DNA from: Akkermansiaceae bacterium
Lineage (GTDB): Bacteria; Verrucomicrobiota; Verrucomicrobiia; Verrucomicrobiales; Akkermansiaceae
Reading direction: 5' to 3'
Length of the DNA stretch: 64,000 nt
Assembly: GCA_903919975.1 (NCBI GenBank)
Contig: CAIXKE010000066.1
Coordinates: 62,001-126,000, forward strand
Made by a program: the position numbers and the translations under genes. The notes under the pieces are model-generated. The model did not search any database. It worked only from the letters and a program-made list of their open reading frames with translations, and was not told where the DNA came from. Positions 1 through 9,949 of this stretch are shown here, piece by piece. The first letter of the stretch is position 1. Every line of letters begins with the position of its first letter.

Positions 1-1301
1 AAACCATCGACCCGCGCCACAAGGCCTGCGTCCAAGCCATCCTCACCACCCTCAAGGAGCAAGGCCAACTCTACAAAAAAGCCCACTCCGGCCACTACTC
101 GGTGCGCCAAGAACAATTCCTCTCCGACCGCGACCGCGATGAATCCGGCAATTTCGGCCCGGAATGGGGTGAAGTCATCGTCATCGAGGAGGAAAATTGG
201 TATTTCAAACTCAGCGAACACACCGAATGGCTGAAAGCCTACCTCGAAGCCACGACCGATGCAGTGCTGCCCGCTTTCCGGAAATCCGAACTCCTCAACG
301 CCCTCGAACGCAACTCCGGAACCGACCTCTGCATTTCCCGCCCGAAAGAGCGCCTGCGCTGGGGCATCGAGTTTCCCTTCGATCCCGATTTCGTCACCTA
401 CGTTTGGTTCGACGCCCTCATCAACTACATCTCCTTCGCCGGCTACCGCGCCGCCCCGGATGCAGAACTCCCGGAATTCGAGCGCTTGTGGACCTCCGAC
501 GAGCGCCCGGTCCACATCATCGGCAAAGATATCCTCGTCCCCGCCCACGGCATCTACTGGCTTTGCATGCTCCGTGCGATGGGTTTCCCTGATGCGCAAA
601 TGCCACGGCTGTTAGTCCACGGCTGGTGGAATATCCGCGGTGAAAAAATGAGCAAATCGATCGGCAATATCGTCGACCCCTCGGAACTCGCCGACAAATT
701 TGGCGTCGAAGCACTGCGCTATTACCTCGTGCGCGACATCGTCACGGGCAAGGACTCGGATTTCGATGTCGAGCGACTCATCATGCTTTTCAACACCGAA
801 CTCGCCAACGAACTCGGCAATCTCTGCAACCGCGCCCTCAACATGAGCCAGCGCTTCACCGACGGCATCATCTCCCGCGGCGGCAGTTTCTCCGATGACG
901 ACCTCGCCCTGCAAACTTCACTCGCCGAATCCACCGACGCCTACCGCGCCGCCATGGATGAGTTCGACGTTTCCAAAGGACTCGAAGCCCTCAGCCGCCA
1001 CGTCGTCCATTGCAACGTCTATGCCGAGCGCATGAAACCCTGGGAGCTCAATAAGGACCCGGAAAAGAAAGCCCGCCTCGCCACCGTCCTCCAGCACCTC
1101 GCCGAGAGTGTCGCCCATTGCGCCGTGTTGCTCTCCCCCATCTTGCCGGATGCCGCAGCCAAGCTTGCGGATCAACTCAATCTCCCCTCGCTCAGCACCC
1201 TCCAACTCTCCGATCTCCGCTGGGGACTCATTTCCGAAGGCCACACTATCGGAAAACCCAAACCCGTGTTCCCAAGAATCCTCATCGAGGAACCCACGTA
1301 A
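1..1301 (+). CDS. metG: Methionyl-tRNA synthetase, 3' part (5' end outside window)
   Basis: This is the C-terminal 432 residues of a class I methionyl-tRNA synthetase, which charges tRNA-Met in the cytoplasm. The reading frame is open from base 3 with no start, so the gene begins upstream and the HIGH-motif half of the catalytic domain is missing. The KMSKS signature is present as GEKMSKSIGN at about 637-666, followed by the usual anticodon-binding helical domain with GNLCNRALNMSQRF. The protein ends at the anticodon-binding domain without the C-terminal tRNA-binding extension found in some MetG proteins. It lies upstream of an unrelated sugar-metabolism cluster, separated by about 150 bases. 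Confidence 0.95.
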   Translation, partial: TIDPRHKACVQAILTTLKEQGQLYKKAHSGHYSVRQEQFLSDRDRDESGNFGPEWGEVIVIEEENWYFKLSEHTEWLKAYLEATTDAVLPAFRKSELLNALERNSGTDLCISRPKERLRWGIEFPFDPDFVTYVWFDALINYISFAGYRAAPDAELPEFERLWTSDERPVHIIGKDILVPAHGIYWLCMLRAMGFPDAQMPRLLVHGWWNIRGEKMSKSIGNIVDPSELADKFGVEALRYYLVRDIVTGKDSDFDVERLIMLFNTELANELGNLCNRALNMSQRFTDGIISRGGSFSDDDLALQTSLAESTDAYRAAMDEFDVSKGLEALSRHVVHCNVYAERMKPWELNKDPEKKARLATVLQHLAESVAHCAVLLSPILPDAAAKLADQLNLPSLSTLQLSDLRWGLISEGHTIGKPKPVFPRILIEEPT

Positions 1302-1320
1302 CGGCGATTATCGGTCGCCG
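1302..1320 (+). terminator. Possible terminator hairpin after metG
   Basis: A perfect 6-bp stem (CGGCGA / TCGCCG) with a 7-base loop directly follows the metG stop codon. There is no clear U-tract after it, only a pyrimidine-rich stretch, so factor-independent termination is uncertain. Confidence 0.3.
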
Positions 1321-1452
1321 ATTCGTCTCCCCCCACCCATTGCTCCGAATCCAATTCAACTAGGCCACCGCCCAACAACCCGGCGAAATACCCAATATTC
1401 CTAGAGTTTCTATGAAAGAACTCAAAGCGCCATCTGGTATCCAGTGCTTCTT

Positions 1453-2460
1453 ATGAAAAAATTCATCACCACCGCCGCACTTTGCATCGCCACATCCACC
1501 ACGCTGTCCGCCGATGACGCATCGTCGGTGAAATATCCCGGCGGCAGCGGCCCCGGCAAAGGCAAGCATGTCGTCCTGATCGCCGGTGATGAGGAATATC
1601 GCTCCGAAGATTCCCTGCCGATGATGGGAAAAATCCTATCCCAACGCCATGGTTTCGATTGCACCGTGCTCTTCTCGGTTTCGCCAGATGGAAAAATCGA
1701 CCCGAATGCCGGAACCAGCCTCAGCAACCCCGAAGCCCTCGATACCGCCGATGCCATCATCCTGTTGATCCGCTTCCGCAAGTGGCCCGAGGAAACGATG
1801 AAACGCTTTGAAGCCGCCATGAAACGCGGCGTCCCGGTGATCGCCTTGCGCACCAGCACTCATGCCTTCCAACTGCCAGCAACCAGCGCATTCAAGGACT
1901 ATAACAGTTTTGGAAAACGCATCCTCGGCGAACAATGGGTCACCCATTGGGGCAAGCACAAAGCCGAAGCCACTCGCGGCGTAATCGAATCCGCCAACGC
2001 CAGCGATCCAATCCTCAAGGGTGTCAGCGATGTGTTCGGCAACTCCGATGTTTACGAGGCGGCCCCGCCCCCCGATGCGAAAATCCTGCTGCGTGGCCAA
2101 GTGCTCGCTGGAATGAACCCCGACGATCAACCCGCCAATTATTCCAAAAAACGGAAGGACGGAGTCGAACAACCGATCAACGATCCCATGATGCCGGTCG
2201 CTTGGACCCGTGAGCTCAAAAACGAGGCTGGAAAAACCCAGAAAATTTTCTGCACCACGATGGGTGCCGCTACGGATCTCGCCAACGAAGGACTCCGGCG
2301 TTTGGTCGTCAATGGCGTGTTCTGGGGTCTTGGACTCGACGTCCCGGCCAAGACGGACGTCGCCACGGTCGGCCCCTTCGAACCCCTGATGTATGGCTTC
2401 AATGGTGCCCGCAAAAACGTGATGCCCTCAGCCCACGCAGTGGACGCCAAAGGCGAGTGA
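1453..2460 (+). CDS. Exported ThuA-like domain protein
   Basis: This 335-residue protein starts with a signal peptide (MKKF, hydrophobic stretch, cleavage probably near LSADD), so it is exported. The mature part resembles the ThuA-like (trehalose-utilisation, glutamine-amidotransferase-like fold) family: an opening strand GKHVVLIAGDEEYRSE, then DAIILLIRFRKWPE and GVPVIALRTSTHAF, which are typical core strands. ThuA-like proteins occur in sugar-processing clusters of Planctomycetota and Verrucomicrobiota, but their chemistry is poorly defined. I chose the ATG at 1453 rather than a GTG three codons upstream because it begins a standard signal sequence. It is the first gene of a run of six co-directional sugar-metabolism genes, about 130 bases before the next one. 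The exact substrate cannot be stated. Confidence 0.8.
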   Translation: MKKFITTAALCIATSTTLSADDASSVKYPGGSGPGKGKHVVLIAGDEEYRSEDSLPMMGKILSQRHGFDCTVLFSVSPDGKIDPNAGTSLSNPEALDTADAIILLIRFRKWPEETMKRFEAAMKRGVPVIALRTSTHAFQLPATSAFKDYNSFGKRILGEQWVTHWGKHKAEATRGVIESANASDPILKGVSDVFGNSDVYEAAPPPDAKILLRGQVLAGMNPDDQPANYSKKRKDGVEQPINDPMMPVAWTRELKNEAGKTQKIFCTTMGAATDLANEGLRRLVVNGVFWGLGLDVPAKTDVATVGPFEPLMYGFNGARKNVMPSAHAVDAKGE

Positions 2461-2589
2461 GTTAGATCCCAATCTTTCCCGGCATTCCACCAGAATGCCT
2501 GCGCAGTCATGCGCCGTTCTCCACCACCGACACTTCATTTGGAAAAATTCAAACTTTCCCATCCCGGAACTCATCCTATAAATCCTTCC

Positions 2590-3609
2590 ATGCGCAGCGA
2601 AATCTCCCTAAAATCCAAGGTCAATCTCGGCATTGTTCCCACCCACCTCCGCTTCGTCGGCGCACTCCTTCCCGATGAAAACGGCCGGTTTCCCCGCAAT
2701 GCGGATGGAGACATCCTTGTGGTCGCGGGAGTCAGGGAACTCGTCGAAATCTCGCCGGTTCGCTTCAGCTGCGTCCAGGTTTCCATTTTCCCAGGAACCG
2801 ACCCCGAGGACATCGGTGCTCTCGTCAGCGGCCTCAAAGCCCTGGGCCTCGAAGTGGATTTCGTTCTGATGGTCGGCGGAGTCAATCCGATGAATCCTGC
2901 GGACGAGGACGCTGTCCTTGCCCAACTCCTGCCCAGCCTCAAGGCCGCCGTCGCCCATGGCACCCGCCACGTTTCCTCCACCTCGATCGAAGAATGGATG
3001 AGTGCTAACGAAACCCGCCGCGAAGGCGCGGATTTCGAAGCGGCAATCGCCCAAAACGTGAAACTTCACCTCCGCGCCTATCAGGAAGCGGGCTTGGAAG
3101 GATCGTCCATCGAAAGTTGGAACATCGAATTCCTCCGCCCCGGCGAGTTCAAAACCTTCACCAGCCTGGAGCGCGGCTGGGCATTCATCAGCGCTGCTAA
3201 CAAGGCGCTCGGAAAACCATTCTTCAAAATTCTCGTCGATGCCGCCCACTGCGGCGATTCCGGTGTGTCGATCGCCGAAAACCAAGCGCTCATCGCCCGC
3301 ATCGCCGAAGCAAACGAACTCGGAGTTTTCCATGCATCCGCCAAGACCACCCGCGGCTGTCTTTCTTCCGACGATGGCTGGATCAGCGTGCTTCTCACGG
3401 CCATGGCCGCGACCGGGAAATTGCAGCATGTCTATGTCGAGATGTTCGATCACGAGGACGCCGGGCTCGAAATGCTCCGCACCATGGAGCCAGGCCACGG
3501 CGTCGATACCCGTGACGGCCGGAATTACACCGAAGTGATGGCGGACGGCCTTGGGGACATAGCACACCGTCTCAACAATCTCGCCGCCCGCGGAATCTTG
3601 AAATCCTAA
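2590..3609 (+). CDS. TIM-barrel sugar isomerase/epimerase-like protein
   Basis: This 339-residue cytoplasmic protein has the alternating strand/helix pattern of a TIM barrel of the xylose-isomerase-like (AP endonuclease 2) superfamily. Possible metal or substrate positions include VDAAHCGDSG around residue 220 and VEMFDHEDAG near residue 290, where His and acidic residues sit at strand ends. I chose the ATG at 2590 because the longer frame from 2509 adds 27 low-complexity Pro/His-rich residues. It is followed after 4 bases by a mutarotase-like gene, so the two are probably translated from one transcript. I cannot assign a precise reaction; isomerisation or epimerisation of a sugar or inositol derivative is the best guess from family and context. 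Confidence 0.65.
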   Translation: MRSEISLKSKVNLGIVPTHLRFVGALLPDENGRFPRNADGDILVVAGVRELVEISPVRFSCVQVSIFPGTDPEDIGALVSGLKALGLEVDFVLMVGGVNPMNPADEDAVLAQLLPSLKAAVAHGTRHVSSTSIEEWMSANETRREGADFEAAIAQNVKLHLRAYQEAGLEGSSIESWNIEFLRPGEFKTFTSLERGWAFISAANKALGKPFFKILVDAAHCGDSGVSIAENQALIARIAEANELGVFHASAKTTRGCLSSDDGWISVLLTAMAATGKLQHVYVEMFDHEDAGLEMLRTMEPGHGVDTRDGRNYTEVMADGLGDIAHRLNNLAARGILKS

Positions 3610-3613
3610 GCCG

Positions 3614-4714
3614 ATGAAGCACACCGTTTACGGCGAGCCATCGTTCCATTTGACGACTCCCGAGCTTGATCTCGATATCACCGCACGTGGCGGCCACCTC
3701 GCTCCGGTCGTTTTCCATCTCCCCGGCCGCGATGTCTCACCCTACGCGCTCGCTCCTTGGCAGCCTGCGGACTATCCGGAAATCCCACCGCTTCTATCCG
3801 TCCTGCGCGGCGATTTCCTCTGCCTGCCATTCGGCGGTCAGGAAAACGGCCCTCCACACGGCGATCCCGCGAATGCCGAGTGGCTTCCACTCGCGGTAAA
3901 GGAACGCTCGCTGGAGCTATCCATGCACACCACGGATTCCGGCGCTCATGTCGTGAAAACCATCTCCGTAAAACCCGGCCATCACGCGATCTATGCCGAA
4001 CATCGGATTTCCCATCTCGACGGCGACTTTAACTACGGCACTCACCCGATCCTCGATCTATCAAACCTTCCAGAAGGTTCCGGACGCGTCACAACCAGTC
4101 CCTTCCACTGGGCTTCGACGTTTCCGGGCGCGTTCTCGAATGCGGCCGATGGTGAGTCCCAGTCTTTGCTAGAAAACTCCGTTTATACTGATCTCCGGGA
4201 AGTAAAACTCGCCGACGGCGGCACCACCGATCTCACCCACTATCCAGCCCGCGTTGGAAATGACGATCTCGTCATGATGGTCAATGTGCTGGCAACACCG
4301 CAACAACCCTTCGCTTGGTCGGCCGCCGTGCTCGATGGCTATGTGTGGTTTTCCCTGAAAAACCCCGCCGATTTCCCAGCGACGCTGCTCTGGCTAACCA
4401 ACGGCGGACGATCTGCTCCGCCATGGAACGGAAAACACCTCGGTCGTATCGGCATCGAGGAGGTTTGTTCCTTCTTCAGCCATGGCGTGGATGTCTCGCG
4501 CCAAAATCCCCTCGCCGCCCAAGGAATCCCGACAAGCCGCCATTTCACACCGCAGGAAACCGTCTCACTGCGTGTCATCCAAGCGGTCGCCCTCGTACCG
4601 AATGACTTTGGCGCGGTCACCTCAATCGTTCCCCACGATGAGCTTTCCATTGCCATCTCAGGCGATTCCGGTAAACCCATCATCATTCCAATCGATTGGA
4701 AATTCGTCATCTAA
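3614..4714 (+). CDS. Aldose-epimerase-like (galactose mutarotase superfamily) protein
   Basis: This 366-residue protein has no signal peptide. It shows features of the galactose-mutarotase-like beta-sandwich superfamily: LDITARGGHLAPVVF near the N-terminus, LCLPFGGQENGPPHGD around residues 73-88, and a beta-rich remainder. The His in the PPHGD segment matches the position where mutarotases carry a catalytic or substrate-binding His. It begins 4 bases after the preceding TIM-barrel gene and is separated from the next isomerase gene only by a 49-base heptamer repeat. The cluster suggests processing of an unusual sugar. An uncharacterised relative rather than canonical GalM is more likely. Confidence 0.55.
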   Translation: MKHTVYGEPSFHLTTPELDLDITARGGHLAPVVFHLPGRDVSPYALAPWQPADYPEIPPLLSVLRGDFLCLPFGGQENGPPHGDPANAEWLPLAVKERSLELSMHTTDSGAHVVKTISVKPGHHAIYAEHRISHLDGDFNYGTHPILDLSNLPEGSGRVTTSPFHWASTFPGAFSNAADGESQSLLENSVYTDLREVKLADGGTTDLTHYPARVGNDDLVMMVNVLATPQQPFAWSAAVLDGYVWFSLKNPADFPATLLWLTNGGRSAPPWNGKHLGRIGIEEVCSFFSHGVDVSRQNPLAAQGIPTSRHFTPQETVSLRVIQAVALVPNDFGAVTSIVPHDELSIAISGDSGKPIIIPIDWKFVI

Positions 4715-4761
4715 TCTCCAATCTCTTATCCTCAATCTCCAATCTCCAACCATCAACCTCT
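4713..4761. repeat. Heptamer tandem repeat filling the intergenic gap
   Basis: The gap between two genes is exactly seven 7-base units in phase: AATCTCC, AATCTCT, TATCCTC, AATCTCC, AATCTCC, AACCATC, AACCTCT. The array overlaps the preceding stop codon and ends one base before the next ATG, leaving no room for a conventional Shine-Dalgarno sequence. Similar 7-base arrays occur at 39775-39857, 46229-46310 and 61010-61219. Confidence 0.85.
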
Positions 4762-4762
4762 T

Positions 4763-5764
4763 ATGAAACTACACAACGCAATGTGGCCCGGCCTTGTCGG
4801 TAAAGAACCCGGCACCGATCATCCTCCGATCTCGCTTGAGCACATGCTCGAACTCACCACCGCCGCCGAAGTGAACGGCCGCAAGTTCGATGGCGTGGAC
4901 CTCTTCGTTTTCCATCCCCACACGGATCCGAATGCCTCGGAGGATTCCATCAAAGCCATGGCCGACAAGATCGCAGCCGCAGGCCTCAAGGTCGGATCAC
5001 TCGTCGCTCCCGTCTGGCCGGGCACGGTCGGTGGCTCTGCCTTCGGTTCCGATGAGGATCGCAAGAATTTCGTGCTCGCCGTCGAAAAGACCTGCCGTGT
5101 TGCTAAAATTTTGAATGCTCACGGTATCCGCCAATCCGGAATCATCCGCGTCGATACCGCGGGCGGCACCGCGGATTTCGCCAAAGACATCACGGGCAAC
5201 ACCGCAAAAGTCGCGCAAACCTTCCGTGAGGCAGGAAAAGTCGCCGAACAACACGGCGAGCGCATCGCAGCGGAAGGAGAAATCTGCTGGGGCGGATTCC
5301 ACTCGTGGAAAGCCGCAATGGACACCCTCGAAGCCACCGCGATGCCTGGCGTCGTGGGATTTCAGGCTGACCTCGCCCACACCTACCTCTACCTCATGGG
5401 TTACAACGCCCCGGAAGCCGCACTCCTCAAGGAAGGCTACAGCGACGAGGAATTCTGGGCCGCTTATAAAATCATGACCGATGCCCTCCGCCCATGGACC
5501 ATCGATTTCCACGTCGCCCAAAACGACGGCTCCGTCCACGGCACAGGCTCCCATGACAAAACCGGTCGCCATTGTCCCGCCGACGACGCAAACGGTCGTC
5601 TCGACATCGCAAAATGCTCGACCTACTGGCTCCAAGGTGCCGCCGAACGTGGCATCAAGCACATCTGTTGGGACGGCTGCATGTTCGACAACTCCGTGCT
5701 CGAAAGCCCCGCCACCTGGAATGCCATCCTCAAGGCCATGATCGCCGTCGACGAGGCGCTCTGA
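4763..5764 (+). CDS. Sugar phosphate isomerase/epimerase-like TIM barrel
   Basis: This 333-residue protein fits the xylose-isomerase-like TIM-barrel (AP_endonuc_2) family of sugar isomerases and epimerases. Visible strand-end motifs include [13 protein letters not shown] near residue 45, [13 protein letters not shown] near 170, [17 protein letters not shown] around 195-211 and [27 protein letters not shown] around 246-272. The conserved Glu, Asp and His residues there are plausible metal ligands. The ATG follows the heptamer array directly. It sits in the middle of the sugar cluster, upstream of a cupin and a Gfo/Idh oxidoreductase, suggesting that the three act on the same sugar or polyol. 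The substrate is unknown. Confidence 0.75.
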   Translation: MKLHNAMWPGLVGKEPGTDHPPISLEHMLELTTAAEVNGRKFDGVDLFVFHPHTDPNASEDSIKAMADKIAAAGLKVGSLVAPVWPGTVGGSAFGSDEDRKNFVLAVEKTCRVAKILNAHGIRQSGIIRVDTAGGTADFAKDITGNTAKVAQTFREAGKVAEQHGERIAAEGEICWGGFHSWKAAMDTLEATAMPGVVGFQADLAHTYLYLMGYNAPEAALLKEGYSDEEFWAAYKIMTDALRPWTIDFHVAQNDGSVHGTGSHDKTGRHCPADDANGRLDIAKCSTYWLQGAAERGIKHICWDGCMFDNSVLESPATWNAILKAMIAVDEAL

Positions 5765-5807
5765 AGCTGCCGCCACTCTACTACCTAATCTTCAGAATCC
5801 ACCAGCT

Positions 5808-7121
5808 ATGGCTGCTTCACCTTCAATTCTCGCTGATAAACTACACGAATACCCACAACATGATGTGATCGATGGAGGATCGAATTCGATTCTCGATGAC
5901 TGCCTCAATCAGAACGACGGGGTGCTGCAGCTCGTGCACCGCTATGCCGGCCGAACATTTTGCACCCCGGGAAAGCGCCTTCGCCTGGATGCGAAATCGT
6001 ACTACCCGGACTACATGAATGGGACAGGCCTCGATGAAGTCTGGATGTGTTGCACCGTGCCCATTGTGACCGGAGTCATCGATACCCGCACGGGAAAAGC
6101 ACCCTTTCGTGAAGGAGAAGCACACGTCCTCACGCCGAACGGGCAATTCATCTCACTTCAGGATTTGATTGAGGCCAATCCAGAGGCTGTCATGGGAGAG
6201 AAAGTCACGGCGCTTTCGAAATCCTTGTTCGGCAAGGCCACCTGGCCGATTGTATCCAAGAAGTTCGACAATCTGAACCCCATTCCCCACCATCTTCACT
6301 GGGCCAAGTGGGAAGTTTACGACATCAATTCTTTCGACAATCCTGGAGTCAGTCCGTCGCATTATCACACCACGGCAATGGGCCTATACCCGTTCGTGAC
6401 GAAGGACCAGTTCCTCGCTTGCATGAAGCGTTGGGGACAGGACGATTATAACGGAGTGCGGCACTTGTCGCCGCACACGATGATGCACATTGATAACGGC
6501 TTCGTGATGCCGAATGGCGTTCTTCACTCGCCCACGGACCTCTGCACGCACGAGTTGCATGTGACGATGGACGAGCATTTCCTCGCCGAGGACCTGACAC
6601 TGGATGGACGGATCGGAGCAGCCGATGCGTTTTACGCCTGCCGCGAACAGGACTATCCGAAGGACAAGCACGAAGACTGGGAATACCTCGTGGAAACCTT
6701 CGACTTCAAAGCAAATCAGGACCCGGACTTCGTGCAGAAGAATTCGCGCCCGGCCATCACCGCAGAGGAATTCTCCGCCGAGGGAGTGGACGCAAAGTGG
6801 ATTGTTTACGGGGATATTCTCGGCGATCAGAAGGCCTCCATTCTCCGTCTCACCGTTGCACCCGGCGCCAAGACGAATTTCCACCCGGAGAGCCCCACCC
6901 TTTTCCACACAAACCGCGGACGCGGCCGGGTCGGAAAGCTCGAAGTGCGATATCACCAGGACATGAAACTTGGCGAAATCTATCCCGAGATCGGATTCAT
7001 CACCCAAGCCGCGCTTAACCGCGGCGGCGTGCAAATCGAGAACACCGGCACTGAACCGCTCGTCCTGACCTTCGACTTCCCCCAACACGCGCATTCTCAA
7101 ACACCCTGTCTTCCTTCATAA
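5808..7121 (+). CDS. Large bicupin protein, mannose-6-phosphate isomerase-like
   Basis: This 437-residue cytoplasmic protein looks like a double cupin distantly related to mannose-6-phosphate isomerases. A first metal centre is suggested by [10 protein letters not shown] (about residues 161-170) and [15 protein letters not shown] (about 183-197), followed by [20 protein letters not shown] and [12 protein letters not shown] around 223-262. The GVLHSP...HELH arrangement resembles the type I phosphomannose isomerase pattern. A second cupin lies near residues 340-430 ([20 protein letters not shown]). It lies between an isomerase and an oxidoreductase gene (14 bases to the next start). I infer an isomerase-like role on the cluster's substrate, without certainty. 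Confidence 0.6.
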   Translation: MAASPSILADKLHEYPQHDVIDGGSNSILDDCLNQNDGVLQLVHRYAGRTFCTPGKRLRLDAKSYYPDYMNGTGLDEVWMCCTVPIVTGVIDTRTGKAPFREGEAHVLTPNGQFISLQDLIEANPEAVMGEKVTALSKSLFGKATWPIVSKKFDNLNPIPHHLHWAKWEVYDINSFDNPGVSPSHYHTTAMGLYPFVTKDQFLACMKRWGQDDYNGVRHLSPHTMMHIDNGFVMPNGVLHSPTDLCTHELHVTMDEHFLAEDLTLDGRIGAADAFYACREQDYPKDKHEDWEYLVETFDFKANQDPDFVQKNSRPAITAEEFSAEGVDAKWIVYGDILGDQKASILRLTVAPGAKTNFHPESPTLFHTNRGRGRVGKLEVRYHQDMKLGEIYPEIGFITQAALNRGGVQIENTGTEPLVLTFDFPQHAHSQTPCLPS

Positions 7122-7134
7122 TTCATTCAATATC

Positions 7135-8283
7135 ATGAAAAAACCAATCCGCATCGGACTCATCGGTTACGGCTTCATGGGCCGCACCCACTCGAACGCC
7201 TACTCCCAACTCAGCCACTTTTTCGATACCGAACACGTCCCAGTCCGCCAAGCGGTCTGCGGCCGCGATGAGGAAAAGGTCAAGGCCTTCGCTGAAAAAT
7301 GGGGCTACGCATCCTATGAAACCGATTGGCGCGAGCTCGTCAAACGCCCGGACATCGACGCCATCGACATCTGCACGCCCAACGATTCGCACGCCGAAAT
7401 CGCTCTCGCCTGTATCGCCAATGGCAAGATGATCCTCTGCGAAAAACCCCTCGCCCTCAACGGTGATCAAGGCGAAGCAATGGTCGCCGCCGTGGAAAAA
7501 GCCGGACTACCGAACCTCGTTTGGTATAACTACCGCTTCCTCCCCGCCGTCACGCATGCGAAAAACATCGTCGATGCCGGCGAACTCGGCCGGATCTTCC
7601 ATTACCGCGCCAATTTCCTCCAGGACTGGACGATTTCCGAAGAACTTCCACAAGGCGGCGCCGGTCTCTGGCGCCTCGATGCCGCCGCCGCCGGCTCTGG
7701 TGTCACAGGTGACTTGTTAGCCCACTGCATCGACACCGCTCGTTGGATCAACGGTGAAATCGTTTCGGTTAGCGCGATGACCGAGACCTTCATCAAAGAG
7801 CGCGTCCACACCGCCACCGGGGAAAAGCAAGCCGTCACCATCGACGACGCCTGCGCCTTTCTCGCCCGTTTTGAGAATGGCTCGCTCGCCATTTTCGAAT
7901 CCACCCGTTACGCCCGCGGCCACAAAGCGCTCTATACCTTCGAGATCAACGGTGAGAAAAAATCCCTCTCCTGGGATCTTCACGACCTCAACCGCCTCTC
8001 CTATTTCGACCACGGAGTCCCCGGCGATCGCCGCGGTTGGAGCAGCATTCATTGCTCCGATAGCGATCACCCCTACGCCGGAAACTGGTGGGTTCCCGGC
8101 CTCTGCCTCGGCTACGAGCACTCGTTCATCCACGAACTCGCGGAGTTCTTCAAATCGCTCGACAATCCCACCGCCGAGAAACGTTACCCGGATTTCCGCC
8201 ACGCACTAGGCACCCAATACGTCTGCGACGCCATCCTCGAATCCGCCCGCACCAAGCAGTGGGTGGATGTGAAAAAGGCATGA
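7135..8283 (+). CDS. Gfo/Idh/MocA family NAD(P)-dependent oxidoreductase
   Basis: This 382-residue protein is a sugar or polyol dehydrogenase of the Gfo/Idh/MocA family. The N-terminal Rossmann fold has the dinucleotide-binding motif GLIGYGFMG at residues 8-16, the strand [10 protein letters not shown] at about 75-84, and the family's EKP motif at 103-105 ([10 protein letters not shown]). The C-terminal half is the usual beta-sheet substrate domain, with [12 protein letters not shown] carrying a conserved His. The start is an ATG 14 bases after the cupin gene. The family oxidises or reduces sugars and inositols, often through 3-keto intermediates. With the isomerases and mutarotase upstream this makes a coherent sugar-catabolism cluster. 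The specific sugar is not visible from sequence. Confidence 0.9.
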   Translation: MKKPIRIGLIGYGFMGRTHSNAYSQLSHFFDTEHVPVRQAVCGRDEEKVKAFAEKWGYASYETDWRELVKRPDIDAIDICTPNDSHAEIALACIANGKMILCEKPLALNGDQGEAMVAAVEKAGLPNLVWYNYRFLPAVTHAKNIVDAGELGRIFHYRANFLQDWTISEELPQGGAGLWRLDAAAAGSGVTGDLLAHCIDTARWINGEIVSVSAMTETFIKERVHTATGEKQAVTIDDACAFLARFENGSLAIFESTRYARGHKALYTFEINGEKKSLSWDLHDLNRLSYFDHGVPGDRRGWSSIHCSDSDHPYAGNWWVPGLCLGYEHSFIHELAEFFKSLDNPTAEKRYPDFRHALGTQYVCDAILESARTKQWVDVKKA

Positions 8284-8295
8284 CCTAATTTGGCT

Positions 8296-8342
8296 CCGGG
8301 CGAAGACGCCCGGGCCACTGTGGCGCGGGCGTCTCCGCCCGC
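8296..8342. repeat. Twin GC-rich stem-loops between convergent genes
   Basis: Two perfect 7-bp hairpins lie in tandem: CCGGGCG-AAGA-CGCCCGG (8296-8313) and GCGGGCG-TCTC-CGCCCGC (8325-8342). The two loops are near-complements of each other. They sit between the 3' ends of two convergent genes. They may act as a bidirectional terminator or be a copy of a dispersed palindromic (REP-like) element; the related arms and shared core favour the latter. Confidence 0.7.
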
Positions 8343-8412
8343 AGCCATCTCGTCGGTAGGCCATCCCATTTCTAGGCGCTTCAGGATGCCTGAGACTGCG
8401 GTTCCTTACACA

Positions 8413-9663
8413 TTACGGGCTAACAAAAGCCTTCTCAATCGCATCCAGTCCTACCCCCAAAACGTGCTTGGCAATTCCGTCGAGCGCGTCGCGAGGCCCG
8501 GTGAAATGGACAGTGGTCTGAGTGTGAGTGTGAGACTCACCGGGCTTGAGCATCAACGCCGGGCTGGAAGTTTCCAGCTCGTAAAACGGGCCAAGTGGCT
8601 TGGCTCCGGGCTCCGGCGGTCCGTCATTGTAGGAATTAAGCAAATCCCCGCCGAAGGGATCGACGTCTTCGCGCCATTGAGAATCAACATAGGGCCAACT
8701 CTCACTCGCCGCATTTTCACTCGGACGGAGCCAAACCAGAGTCAACGTAGCCGTGTCGGCCTGCCAGCTTCCGGCAATGTTCTTGGAGCGTTTCGGCGAA
8801 AGGCCGAGCTTACCACGCTCCGTGCCATCCCCTTTGAAAAACAACACGGATTCGCTGAACTTGATCCGAGTGTCGGGGATCTTGCCAAAGTAATCGGTGT
8901 TAGCGATCGGACCGATTTTAGAAACATCTCCGGGTTTGAACGGGATGACGATGGTGGTCTTGGGCGTGGGTTTGAACATGCCCAGTAACCAGATCGACGG
9001 CGCACCGCTTTTCCTAGTCCAGGCGTTTTCTCCGGTGTTTTCGACGGTATTGGCGGAGGTATAGCCGACCGTTTGAACGCCATCGGCCAAAGCGCCGCCG
9101 CAGAGTTTCGCGAGCTCCGCAGTCGAAGCGAGCGAAATACTGCGTTTCACTTTCATCAAAAAAACCGTCCCCGCACGGTTTGGAATCTCAATCGACTTGG
9201 CAAACTCCGCGCTATCCGCCGTGGGTTGCTTGGCTAGAGCAAATGCTTCGGTATCAATCGCCGCCGGAGTTTTCCAATTGGCGAAGGTCTGCTCGACATT
9301 GGGCGGAAAGAACAACGCGAACGGCCCACCTTCCGGACCAAACCAGAGACGCTCCTCCCCCCCGAAAACGTAAATGTGTTGGGTGAGGCCCACCCGCTCC
9401 GACTCCGGCTTAATGCCCGCCTCAATCACTTCCGGATTGATCCAGCCAAAACCGGTCCCCTCCGGGCCCGTAGCGGTCGAAGTCATGATCCGTCCCTGAT
9501 AGGCCGGCGCGATGGCCACTCGCGCCGAACCGGAGGAAAGCTCGATGATTTCAGTATGCTTTTTCATGAACGCCACATCTTCCTGATAAGTGGAAGCACC
9601 TGCGGCAATGACTGAGGCAAGCGTGACACCTGCCGGAATAGTAAGGAACAACTGCGATGTCAT
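8413..9663 (-). CDS. DUF6786-like hypothetical protein
   Basis: This 416-residue protein has a hydrophobic N-terminus (IPAGVTLASVIAAGAS), probably a signal sequence or anchor. The body resembles the DUF6786 group of Planctomycetota, Verrucomicrobiota and Bacteroidota. The impression rests on the opening YQEDVAFMKKHTEIIELSS, ARVAIAPAYQGRIMTSTA, TGFGWINPE, and GGEERLWFGPEGGPFALFF around residues 120-140. The group has no established biochemical role. It is convergent to the sugar cluster, separated by the twin hairpins, and so may belong to the same functional neighbourhood without sharing a transcript. Family assignment is from memory of its motifs and should be treated as moderate. Confidence 0.65.
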   Translation of the reverse strand: MTSQLFLTIPAGVTLASVIAAGASTYQEDVAFMKKHTEIIELSSGSARVAIAPAYQGRIMTSTATGPEGTGFGWINPEVIEAGIKPESERVGLTQHIYVFGGEERLWFGPEGGPFALFFPPNVEQTFANWKTPAAIDTEAFALAKQPTADSAEFAKSIEIPNRAGTVFLMKVKRSISLASTAELAKLCGGALADGVQTVGYTSANTVENTGENAWTRKSGAPSIWLLGMFKPTPKTTIVIPFKPGDVSKIGPIANTDYFGKIPDTRIKFSESVLFFKGDGTERGKLGLSPKRSKNIAGSWQADTATLTLVWLRPSENAASESWPYVDSQWREDVDPFGGDLLNSYNDGPPEPGAKPLGPFYELETSSPALMLKPGESHTHTQTTVHFTGPRDALDGIAKHVLGVGLDAIEKAFVSP

Positions 9664-9949
9664 ACGATTTTAGGGGAATTGGATTTACGGAATAAGCAGC
9701 AAGCATGGATCTGAGGCCAAAATCGGCTAAAATCCTTAACAAGCCAAGAAACATAATAAATACTTGCCGATAAAAGCCCTCCTTGGCAAGCGATGCCAAG
9801 CTGTTTCAGCCATGAAACACTCCTCACGCCGCAAATGCCGACAATCACCTGCTTGAATGTTCGGCATCCGTATTTGAATGATTTTCCGTGTTGCCAATCC
9901 CCCGCATCGCGGTTTAATTTCCGCCCGCCGCAGGGCACAACGCCCCAAA

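Noticed and set aside
8290..8988. Plus-strand open frame over the DUF6786 gene
   Set aside because: It overlaps a well-supported minus-strand gene and starts within the hairpin region.
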